A model generated the notes under the pieces. It ran no database searches. It was given only the letters and a program-made list of their open reading frames with translations, and was not told the origin of the DNA. Positions 1 through 6,385 of a stretch of DNA of 8,935 bases are shown piece by piece. Position 1 is the first letter of the stretch; the number at the start of each line of letters is the position of its first letter. The DNA comes from Acidobacteriota bacterium (GTDB taxonomy: Bacteria; Acidobacteriota; Vicinamibacteria; Vicinamibacterales; UBA2999), in contig JADZBZ010000131.1 in assembly GCA_020851835.1 (NCBI GenBank), forward strand, positions 1-8,935. Direction: 5' to 3'. A program made the position numbers and the translations under genes.

Positions 1-1567
1 CGTCGTTGGGCGACGCCGCATCGGCCACCTCGGGCGGCGCGATGCGCACGTAGTAGCCCTCCACCCCGCACTGGCGTGCGAGCGGTGTGCCGGTGACGTA
101 GGTCCAGCGCTCGATGGCGTCGTTCCAGCAGTCCGCCGTGTCACGGCAATACGCGCCGAGCGCGGCCTCGCCGGCCCCATCGGCGAGATCGGCGGCCGCC
201 AGCAGGGCCGCAATCGTCGCGGCGAGCGTGAAGGGCGCGTAGCCGGCGTCCTCCTCCCAGCGATCCTGCAGGGCCACGGGACCGTTGGTGAGCAGGGACA
301 CGGCCGCACCCCGTACCATCGGCCAGAGCTCGCGCAGCTCTCCTCGCGAGAGCGCCATCTCACGGCGCGCCATGTCCACCAGCAGAATCGGCAGCGCGGT
401 TTCGTCCAGCTGCACGCCGCCCCAGTACGGCGTGCCGTCAATCCACATGTTCTGCGACCAGTGGCCGTCTTCGTGTTGCGTGTCCTGCAGGTAGCTCAGG
501 ACACGCCGCACGTCATCGGCGGCGTCGATCGCCAGCAGACCGCCGGCCGCCTCGACCAGGTCGCGCGGCCAGACCAGGTGGTAGCCACCCAGGTCGTCGT
601 CGCCCTTGGCGAACCCCCAGGGGAGCGACAGACTCGCCACGATCCCCCCCGGGTGCGTCTTCGACTCGCAGGTGCGGATGACGGCGGCGCTGACCGCATC
701 GAGGACGCGGGGCCGCACGCGGCGCGGCGCCATGGGCCGGAGCGATTCGAGCCACGACTGCCACTCGTGGAGATAACGATCGCGAGCCGTGTCGAAACCG
801 TCGTCCAGGCTGGCCGCCGCGTGACGGCCGGCTTCGGCGGCGGTCGCGCCGAAGCCCAGCGCCAACACGAACTCGCCATCGGGCTGCTCCGCCCCGACTT
901 CCCCGGTCACGGCGACGTTGCCGTTCTCCGCGCGATCGTAGCGCCACGTCATCCGCTTGTGGGCCTGCAGGTCCTGCCAGCCGTCCGACACGCCGACAAA
1001 TCCCACCGACCGTGCGAGCCATCCCGTCGAGCAGGCCAGGGCCAGGACGCACCCGTCACGCTCGGCGAAGAGCATCGGCTGACCTTCGAGTTCGCCCACC
1101 CACGCCGTATTGCGGCCACCGTGATTGGCCAGGTGGGGCGCCAGCAGGACGTGCAGGTGGTAGTCGCTCGCGACGCCGCGTGTCGGCACGAACCGGGTGC
1201 GCTGCAGCAGCACGGCCCGAGACGGATCGGTGAGAATCTCCTTCTCGATGCGATAGCGACCCTGCTGGCAGGTATTGACCATCCGGTAGGCCGGCACGCC
1301 GTCAGCCAGACAGGCGATCTCGTGCCGCGCGTGGCGCTTCTCTTCGGAGAAGAACTCCCGGCCGTCCGTGACGATGAGTCCCAGGTCGCGGGTGCACGCC
1401 TGGTCCACTCCAGGGTAGTAGACCTCGTTCAGGATGCCGTGGCTCACGGTGAACCAGACGCGGCTGTCACGATTGAGCGCCGTGCCCAGGCCGGACTTGG
1501 CGCTGGAGGTCCAGCGCGGGTCGATGCCGGGCCAGCCCGGTGCGCCGGTGTCAGATGCCGTCGTCAT
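1..1567 (-). CDS. GH15 glucoamylase / glucodextranase-type glycoside hydrolase, C-terminus cut by window edge
   Basis: Predicted to hydrolyse alpha-1,4 or alpha-1,6 glucosidic bonds from non-reducing ends, releasing glucose. Reading leftward from ATG at 1567-1565, 522 residues stay open to the edge. The N-terminal part (about residues 10-265, starting with a GWPGIDPRWTSSAKSG stretch) resembles the beta-sandwich domain N of bacterial glucodextranases and glucoamylases. The (alpha/alpha)6 catalytic domain follows, with WPRDL at 333-337, QLDE at 386-389 and RWEEDAGY at 436-443. The first Glu of WEE (E438) matches the general acid of the family. Family members are about 780-800 residues, so the catalytic base and last third lie outside the window. 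No signal peptide is seen, so the enzyme is probably cytoplasmic. The start is supported by a GGAG site 5 bases upstream. It lies 22 bases after the dehydrogenase stop, so cotranscription is likely. The exact substrate (starch, maltooligosaccharide, dextran or trehalose) cannot be told. Confidence 0.9.
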   Translation of the reverse strand, partial: MTTASDTGAPGWPGIDPRWTSSAKSGLGTALNRDSRVWFTVSHGILNEVYYPGVDQACTRDLGLIVTDGREFFSEEKRHARHEIACLADGVPAYRMVNTCQQGRYRIEKEILTDPSRAVLLQRTRFVPTRGVASDYHLHVLLAPHLANHGGRNTAWVGELEGQPMLFAERDGCVLALACSTGWLARSVGFVGVSDGWQDLQAHKRMTWRYDRAENGNVAVTGEVGAEQPDGEFVLALGFGATAAEAGRHAAASLDDGFDTARDRYLHEWQSWLESLRPMAPRRVRPRVLDAVSAAVIRTCESKTHPGGIVASLSLPWGFAKGDDDLGGYHLVWPRDLVEAAGGLLAIDAADDVRRVLSYLQDTQHEDGHWSQNMWIDGTPYWGGVQLDETALPILLVDMARREMALSRGELRELWPMVRGAAVSLLTNGPVALQDRWEEDAGYAPFTLAATIAALLAAADLADGAGEAALGAYCRDTADCWNDAIERWTYVTGTPLARQCGVEGYYVRIAPPEVADAASPND

Positions 1568-1589
1568 GGTGTCTCCGCCTCATCGAGCC

Positions 1590-2372
1590 TCAGCCTCCGT
1601 GGGCGAAGTCCGGGTAGTCGGTCATGCCGCCGTCCACGAACACGGTACGGCCGGTCATATAGGAGGCCGCGTCAGAGACCAGCACCACCACCATCCGTGC
1701 GATGTCGTCCGGTTCACCGAGACGGTTGAGGGGGATCTTTTCCAAAAGGTCGTGGAGGCTGGCGGGATCGCTCCACACGGCCTGGTTGATGGGTGTCTTG
1801 ATGGCGCCAGGCGCAACCGAAAGCACCCGGACGCCGTGGGGCGCCGCTTCCTGCGCGAGCGTCTTGGTCATCATGCCCAGTCCGGCCTTGCTCGCCGTGT
1901 ACGCACTGTAGCCGGACCACGCGATTTCTTCATGGACCGAGCTGATGTTCACGATCACGCCGTGGGCCTGCGGCACCATCCGCCTGAGCGCCTGCTGCGC
2001 GCAGGCGAACGCACCGAGCAGGTTCACCTCGATGACTTTCCGCCACGCGGCGAGGTCGGCCTCCCACGCCGGCGCCCGTGGGCCGTCGATGCCCGCGCTG
2101 TTGACCAGGATGTCGATGCCGCCCCATGCCCGGTCGATCTGCTGGAACATGCCGGCGACGGCCGCCGGGTCCGAGACATCCGCCTGGATGGCCAGCGCTT
2201 CGCCCTTCCCGGCCTGGACTCGTCTCACCAGTTCCTGGGCGGCCTCCGGGTGCGTGACGTAGTTGACGGCCACCCTGGCCCCGGCGTCGGCCAGTGCGCT
2301 GACGATGCCCGCGCCGATGCCGGAATTGCCGCCGGTGACGAGCGCTCGCTTTCCGCTGAGGGTGATGTGCAT
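1590..2372 (-). CDS. SDR-family oxidoreductase, probable NAD(P)-dependent glucose 1-dehydrogenase
   Basis: Classical short-chain dehydrogenase of 260 residues, the usual length for tetrameric cytoplasmic glucose 1-dehydrogenases, which oxidise beta-D-glucose to gluconolactone. Visible motifs are the Rossmann cofactor loop TGGNSGIG (13-20), ADVSD (64-68), NSAG (91-94) and the catalytic set Ser145, Tyr158, Lys162 in YTASK, followed by PGAIKTP (188-194). The stretch SSVHEEI (144-150) and the C-terminal DGGMTDYP end are what I would expect of Bacillus-type glucose dehydrogenase rather than a 3-oxoacyl-ACP reductase. Sugar specificity remains an inference, because many SDRs carry this name loosely. 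It is the first gene of a probable two-gene operon with the downstream GH15 enzyme, which supports glucose as substrate. The start ATG has only a weak purine-rich stretch (AGAAGG) about 12 bases upstream. The promoter should lie in the 2373-2560 region. Confidence 0.88.
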   Translation of the reverse strand: MHITLSGKRALVTGGNSGIGAGIVSALADAGARVAVNYVTHPEAAQELVRRVQAGKGEALAIQADVSDPAAVAGMFQQIDRAWGGIDILVNSAGIDGPRAPAWEADLAAWRKVIEVNLLGAFACAQQALRRMVPQAHGVIVNISSVHEEIAWSGYSAYTASKAGLGMMTKTLAQEAAPHGVRVLSVAPGAIKTPINQAVWSDPASLHDLLEKIPLNRLGEPDDIARMVVVLVSDAASYMTGRTVFVDGGMTDYPDFAHGG

Positions 2373-2443
2373 GACTCGTGCTGCCTTCTCTGGGACTGAA
2401 CCAACAGTAGACGCCAGGCGAGTGAGCCCGACATGAGACTGGT

Positions 2444-2504
2444 GTTAATTCTCGTTAATCAGGTCGTGGGGCCCGGTGGCAGGGGCGTGATTAACGGATC
2501 TTAA
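2444..2504. promoter_or_regulatory. Cluster of four TTAA-cored boxes, candidate operator region
   Basis: Four TTAA cores lie at 2445-2448, 2455-2458, 2491-2494 and 2501-2504, forming two pairs each spaced exactly 10 bases. The left pair reads as direct repeats (GTTAAT, then GTTAATC). CGTTAATC (2453-2460) and GATTAACG (2489-2496) form a perfect 8-base inverted repeat with a 28-base GC-rich spacer. The right pair also reads as an inverted repeat GATTAA / TTAATC, so the true half-site orientation is ambiguous. The cluster stands out as AT-rich in GC-rich DNA and lies between the divergent dehydrogenase and the small secreted-protein gene. Arrangement and spacing suggest binding of a dimeric regulator on one face of the helix, in a layout reminiscent of PmrA/QseB-type boxes (which have 11-base spacing). 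The regulator is unknown. Confidence 0.45.
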
Positions 2505-2591
2505 TCCGGACTTCACCGCCCCCTAAGGTCGTGCGCCGATGATGGCACGAAGAGTCGTATGCCGATCGCCGAGTCTTCTCGCGGAATGTTG

Positions 2592-2969
2592 ATGCGTCAC
2601 CGGGCGGCCGCGGTGCTCCTGGCCGGCGGGCTGGCGCTCCTGCCCTTCGCCGCACGCCCGGCCGCATCGTCCGCTCCCAAGACCCAGGCCAAGCCCGGCG
2701 ATTCGGACTCCGCGCCAGCGACCCATGCCACGCGGGGCGTCGTCACGTCGGTCGACGCCACGACCCTGGTGATCGAGCGCTTTGCGCACAGGGGCCAGAT
2801 GACCTTCCAGCGGCTTCCGACGACCAGGGTGGAAGGCGAGATCGTGGTGGGAGCGACCGTGTCGATCCGGTACCGGGAGGATGGCGCCAGACACGTGGCC
2901 ACCGCGATTGCCGTCCAGCGGCGGCGCCTGCCCCCTGACAATCTGGCGCGAGGAAGGCTCGGAGAATGA
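2592..2969 (+). CDS. Small secreted protein of unknown function
   Basis: I do not recognise a named family with certainty. From ATG at 2592 the product is 125 residues and begins with a clear signal peptide: MRHR, then a hydrophobic Ala/Leu/Gly stretch to about residue 20, with cleavage likely near the ARPA or ASSA segment (residues 22-28). The mature protein starts with a Lys/Pro/Ser/Asp-rich linker. It then carries a compact, probably beta-rich domain: GVVTSVDATTLVIERF, a Thr-Arg-Val-Glu-Gly turn, then VGATVSIRYRE and HVATAIAVQ. This pattern recalls DUF5666-like or small OB-fold-like periplasmic domains, an impression only. In-frame starts at 2559 (136 residues) and 2586 are possible; 2592 gives the best signal peptide, with GGA about 6 bases upstream. 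Codon use and GC content look native. It is transcribed divergently from the dehydrogenase and converges on the DUF2235 gene, 33 bases away, with no clear terminator hairpin between them. Confidence 0.6.
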   Translation: MRHRAAAVLLAGGLALLPFAARPAASSAPKTQAKPGDSDSAPATHATRGVVTSVDATTLVIERFAHRGQMTFQRLPTTRVEGEIVVGATVSIRYREDGARHVATAIAVQRRRLPPDNLARGRLGE

Positions 2970-3002
2970 CCGCGAGCACGGGGCGCCGGCCGCACTCCCT
3001 CG

Positions 3003-4193
3003 TCAGTCCGTCAGCGGGAACAAACGCGGCAGCTTGAAGAGCGCCTCGTTGAGGAAGAACTCGGTCAGGACGTGGAAGCCCCGCTCCTGCGCGCCCTTCA
3101 CCGCGGTGGCGACCAGTCGGGCGGTAGCCTGCCGAGCCCTGGCCAAATCGGCATCCGTACGGATGAGGGAGAGCCGGCCCTGAAACAGGGTCAGGAGGGC
3201 ATCCCGAATGTGGTCCAGCGTGAAACCGTTGGCCGTGGCCACGGCGTCGGCGGTTTCCCACAGGGTGGCGATCCGAACGCGGTCCTCGGTCGGCAGGATC
3301 TCGATGCCCTGGGCGCCTAGTTCGGTCGCACGACCTTCGTCTTCCGCGGTCTCGACCAGGCACGTCTCGGGTGGCATGGTGCACCCGTCCATCGGCGCGA
3401 CCGTGTAGTGACGGCGATCGACTGCCGCGATGAGCCGCACCTCGACCGACAGTTTGTGATCGCCCTTCGGCTTCGTGGCCGGTTCAGGCTGCAGCGCCGC
3501 GATGTCCTCGTCCCGGACGGGCAGCGACGCGGCCTTCGCCTTCCGCAGCATCCACCGGAGCGAGATGTCGTTCAGGCCCCTGTTCCCGTTGCCGCCGCCG
3601 ACGTCGGAGTGCACGCCGCGGAACCACACTTCGTACGCGCCTGGCAGACGCGTCGGCAGGAACGAGGTGCGGCGCTCGTCGAGGGCCAGCGCGTGAAAGC
3701 AGTGTTGAAGGTTTGCACGGGGCAGCGATAGATGATGGCCGATATTGAGCGCCGTGTTGCCGAGATTGGCCAGGCCGAACGCCGCGACCACGTCCCACAC
3801 GCCGAGGAAGCGGATGACCGGCTGCGGCTCGACCACGGTATCCGCACCGGGCCGCCTGATGCCTTTCTCCAGGACGTAGTGGCAGAAGTCGAGCGTGGTG
3901 GCGGCGCCACGGCTGAAGCCAACGACATCGATGATGGGATCGCCTGCCGCCCAGTTCCGGCACACGTGGGCATACGCCTCGAGAATCCGCGGCAGTTCGC
4001 CGAGGCCGAACACTCCGCCCAGGGCCTGCCCCACGACGTCGAATCGCGTGCCCACGCCCTCCACGTAGAAATCGTCGGTCGTCGAGCGCCTGGCGTAGGT
4101 TTCGTGGAAGCGGGCGACGTTGGTGTTCCGGTATTGCGGATCGTCGCCCTGCTTGGCCTCGTTCCACGTGCCGTCGAAGGCGTACAGCGCCAT
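3003..4193 (-). CDS. DUF2235 alpha/beta-hydrolase (Tle1-like phospholipase catalytic fold)
   Basis: A 396-residue protein of the DUF2235 family (PF09994), whose known relatives include the catalytic domain of type VI secretion phospholipases (Tle1) and many uncharacterised stand-alone proteins. Visible landmarks are FDGTWN at 6-11 (typical family N-terminus), the nucleophile elbow GFSRG at 92-96 with Ser94, an acid candidate Asp134 in GVWD, and His195 in GVHSDVGGG (193-201), completing a plausible Ser-Asp-His triad. No signal peptide, transmembrane segment, PAAR, VgrG-binding or toxin-delivery domain is visible, and no secretion or immunity gene is adjacent, so a cytoplasmic esterase/lipase-like role is more likely than an exported effector. 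The C-terminal 150 residues are not recognised. The start is well supported by GGAGGG (4199-4204) 5 bases upstream. It is the last gene of the regulator-kinase-DinB operon, 15 bases after the DinB-like stop. Substrate unknown. Confidence 0.82.
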   Translation of the reverse strand: MALYAFDGTWNEAKQGDDPQYRNTNVARFHETYARRSTTDDFYVEGVGTRFDVVGQALGGVFGLGELPRILEAYAHVCRNWAAGDPIIDVVGFSRGAATTLDFCHYVLEKGIRRPGADTVVEPQPVIRFLGVWDVVAAFGLANLGNTALNIGHHLSLPRANLQHCFHALALDERRTSFLPTRLPGAYEVWFRGVHSDVGGGNGNRGLNDISLRWMLRKAKAASLPVRDEDIAALQPEPATKPKGDHKLSVEVRLIAAVDRRHYTVAPMDGCTMPPETCLVETAEDEGRATELGAQGIEILPTEDRVRIATLWETADAVATANGFTLDHIRDALLTLFQGRLSLIRTDADLARARQATARLVATAVKGAQERGFHVLTEFFLNEALFKLPRLFPLTD

Positions 4194-4208
4194 GGCGTCC
4201 CTCCGCGG

Positions 4209-4793
4209 CTAGCGGGCGGGCGGCTTCCTGTTGTACTTGTCCATCATCTCCTGCATCATCTGCTGCGGCGTCTTCTTGGCCTTGATCATCTCCTGGATCA
4301 TCTCCGTGGACGGCGGCACGATGTGGTTCGCGCGCAGGTAGCCGACGACGTTGCCGTAGATCTCGTTGTTGTGGACGGTGGTGTGCAGGAACGCCGCGAC
4401 CATCTGCGGCGAGGCCAGAATCTTCCGATCGTCGAGCGTGGTGAAGGCGGCGTCACAATACTGGAACGACTCGCCGAGCGCCTTGACGATGTCGGCCTTG
4501 GCCGTGAGCAGGTCGGTCTTCGCCTTCGGCATCGGGTTCGGCTCGCCGCGCAGCGTGGCGCAGTCCACGTAGTTGCGTTCGGTCGAGTGGTTGATCCACT
4601 GGCCGAAGGTCATCTGTTCCGGGTCCAGCTTGAAGCCGTACTTGTCCGCGGGCATCGCTTCGGCCGCGCCCTGCAGGAAGAGCCGCACCGGGGTGTAGTA
4701 GCGCTGGATGTTGGTGGTCTTGAGGGTGTCCTGCGCGTGCAGCGGAAGGGGCGCGACGGCCAGGCTGGCCATCAGCAGTAGCGTCGTTCTCAT
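4209..4793 (-). CDS. Secreted DinB-like (DinB/YfiT superfamily) protein
   Basis: 194 residues with a signal peptide (MRTT, hydrophobic core, LHA then Gln21, cleavage likely after Ala20), so the mature four-helix protein should be in the periplasm or exported. The DinB superfamily fold is suggested by three spaced histidines: His69 in WINHSTERN, and His137 and His141 in HTTVHNNEIYG (HxxxH). In characterised relatives such a triad binds a divalent metal and supports thiol-dependent transferase or related chemistry. The tail (about 160-194) is Met/Lys/Gln-rich and helical, with MIQEMI and MMQEMMDKY repeats that could form an amphipathic or coiled-coil helix. Its start codon overlaps the kinase stop in an ATGA arrangement, and GGAGG lies 8 bases upstream inside the kinase gene, so translation is probably coupled. 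The biochemical function of secreted DinB-like proteins is not established. Confidence 0.82.
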   Translation of the reverse strand: MRTTLLLMASLAVAPLPLHAQDTLKTTNIQRYYTPVRLFLQGAAEAMPADKYGFKLDPEQMTFGQWINHSTERNYVDCATLRGEPNPMPKAKTDLLTAKADIVKALGESFQYCDAAFTTLDDRKILASPQMVAAFLHTTVHNNEIYGNVVGYLRANHIVPPSTEMIQEMIKAKKTPQQMMQEMMDKYNRKPPAR

Positions 4794-6385
4794 GAGCGAA
4801 TCCTCCGTGGCGGGTATGCGTCCCCGATGTTAGAGGCTATCACCTTCGCCGACTCCAGACCGGCACCGCGTCCACGACGGGGGCATGCGCCATGTCGGCG
4901 AGGTTTGTCGCCGCTCGAGCCAAGGACCGCCCTCGCTTCGGCTGCGTCATCCAGGCGAGCCGGGCCGGCGTCCAGCGGCAACTGCACCTCGACCGTGCAT
5001 CCATGGGCGGCGCCGCCCTCTTGCCGCGGTCGGACGCTCAGGCCCCAGTGATAGCGCCGGGCGATGTCACGCGCAATCGCCAGTCCAAGCCCGTGGCCTT
5101 CGGCCGCGTGCTGCCTGGCACGCCGGCCGCGGTAGAAGCGTTCGAAGAGCCGTGGCCCGTCGGCGGCGTCGAGACCAATTCCGTCATCGGAAACGGTGAT
5201 CATCGCCGTGCCCTCGCCCTTCCCGGCAGCGTGGCTGAGCGCCATCGCGACGCGCCCACCCCCGGGCGAGTACTTCACGGCGTTGTCGAGCACGATCAGC
5301 AGGAGCCGCCGCAGCGACACGGCGTCACCCCGTGCCGATAGGGCGTGGCCGGGCACATCGACGTCAAGGGTCACGTGGCAACCGGCACCGAGCGCCGCGG
5401 CCTCGTGGCCCGCGGCGACGACGCACGCGCGCAGATCGAAGACGGCATCACGTCGGCCTTCGATGCCCGCGTCGGCCCGGGCCATGGTCAGCAGGTCGTC
5501 CACCAGCGCCGACATCCGCCTCGTGTGATCGAGCACCTCGGAAAGAGCGGTGCGGTAGTCGTGAGGCGTCCGCTCCCGCCGCAGCGCCAGCTCCGCGGTG
5601 GTGCGGACGAGCGCCACCGGCGTCCGAAGCTCGTGGGAGGCATCCGCGGTGAACCGCACGATGTCGCCCACCGCCGACTGGAGCCGTGTCAACAAGGCGT
5701 TGAAAGTCAAGGCGAGCCGCCGGATTTCATCGTCGGCCGTCGGCACCTCCACCCGCTGATCGAGGCTCTGCAGGGTGATCGCCTGCACGACGCCGGTGAT
5801 CTGGTCGACCGGGGCCAGGGCCCGGCGGCTGATCCAGTACCCTCCGGCGCCCGCCAGCGCCAGGACCGCCGGCAGCAGCAGGAACATGAGCTGGTGGAAG
5901 CGGTTGAGCGCCTCGTAGGCGGGCCCCATGGGGGCGGCCACGGTCACGTCGTAGGTGGCGCCGAGCGCATCGACCCGCGCCAACGCCACGCGGTACGGAA
6001 GCCGCCCGATCGTGCGGTCGCCGGCAACCACACCTTCGCCGCCAACGAGCCGCGCCTTCGTCGCGGCCATCTCCTTCCAGCCCGGGATCGCGGGTCGCAC
6101 CAGCACCACGCCCGTCGCGTCGACGACCTCCAGCAGCGCTTCGCCGCGCGTGAGCTCGGCATATTCGCCGAACTCGTCCCGCAAACCTTCCACGGTGAGC
6201 CGCGTCCGCGGATTCCCGAGAAACTGACGGACGCCGTCCAACCGTGCCTGCAGGCTGACGTCGGCGGCGCGAATCACGCTCTGCGTGGAGAACCACCAGC
6301 TGGCGGCCGTGAGCGTCACGGTGGCGACCGCCAGGACGGCGACGAACCACGCGGTCAGCCGGGCACGAATCGAGAGGCCGATCAT
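4790..6385 (-). CDS. Two-component sensor histidine kinase (HAMP-HisKA-HATPase), CusS/QseC-like
   Basis: Membrane sensor kinase of 531 residues that should phosphorylate the regulator encoded just upstream. Order: transmembrane segment about 11-32; periplasmic sensor region about 33-163; second transmembrane segment about 164-184; HAMP about 186-240; HisKA with the phospho-accepting His251 in SHELRTP. The HATPase domain has N-box DNAVKYS at 367-373, G1 DDGIGL at 400-405, F-box FERFYRG at 414-420 and G2 GHGLGLAI at 430-437. All catalytic boxes are intact. The periplasmic part has no cysteine and almost no histidine, so there is no obvious metal site as might be expected of a CusS homologue. 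After the last HATPase strand (about residue 471) comes an Arg/Pro/Ala-rich tail of roughly 60 residues, unusual for the class, which may simply run on to the next in-frame stop. The start overlaps the regulator stop by four bases (ATGA), and its own stop overlaps the DinB-like start the same way. The signal sensed is unknown. Confidence 0.93.
   Translation of the reverse strand: MIGLSIRARLTAWFVAVLAVATVTLTAASWWFSTQSVIRAADVSLQARLDGVRQFLGNPRTRLTVEGLRDEFGEYAELTRGEALLEVVDATGVVLVRPAIPGWKEMAATKARLVGGEGVVAGDRTIGRLPYRVALARVDALGATYDVTVAAPMGPAYEALNRFHQLMFLLLPAVLALAGAGGYWISRRALAPVDQITGVVQAITLQSLDQRVEVPTADDEIRRLALTFNALLTRLQSAVGDIVRFTADASHELRTPVALVRTTAELALRRERTPHDYRTALSEVLDHTRRMSALVDDLLTMARADAGIEGRRDAVFDLRACVVAAGHEAAALGAGCHVTLDVDVPGHALSARGDAVSLRRLLLIVLDNAVKYSPGGGRVAMALSHAAGKGEGTAMITVSDDGIGLDAADGPRLFERFYRGRRARQHAAEGHGLGLAIARDIARRYHWGLSVRPRQEGGAAHGCTVEVQLPLDAGPARLDDAAEARAVLGSSGDKPRRHGACPRRGRGAGLESAKVIASNIGDAYPPRRIRS
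4802..4806 (-). promoter_or_regulatory. Shine-Dalgarno of the DinB-like gene, inside the kinase gene
   Basis: GGAGG on the minus strand, 8 bases before the ATG at 4793. It fixes the DinB-like start and shows that this gene can recruit ribosomes although it overlaps the kinase stop codon by four bases (ATGA). Confidence 0.75.

Noticed and set aside
461..1729. Long open frame on the plus strand, opposite the GH15 gene
   Set aside because: Arg/Val/Gln-rich translation with no recognisable domain, lying opposite a GH15 gene with clear motifs; a typical high-GC shadow frame.
2543..2562. TGGCACGA stretch resembling the -24 half of a sigma-54 promoter
   Set aside because: The -12 GC element is not at the required spacing, and no sigma-54 activator is nearby.
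2970..3002. Possible bidirectional terminator between the convergent genes
   Set aside because: GC-rich, but no convincing stem-loop with a T-run on either strand.
3732..4781. 349-codon plus-strand open frame opposite the DUF2235 and DinB-like genes
   Set aside because: Repetitive His/Arg/Asp/Leu composition mirrors the codons of the real minus-strand genes; it spans two of them and has no domain.
3003..4793. DUF2235 plus DinB-like genes as a toxin-immunity or T6SS effector pair
   Set aside because: No PAAR, VgrG, adaptor or export signal on the hydrolase, and the DinB-like protein has a metal-site histidine triad rather than an immunity-protein look; retained only as an unexplained operon.
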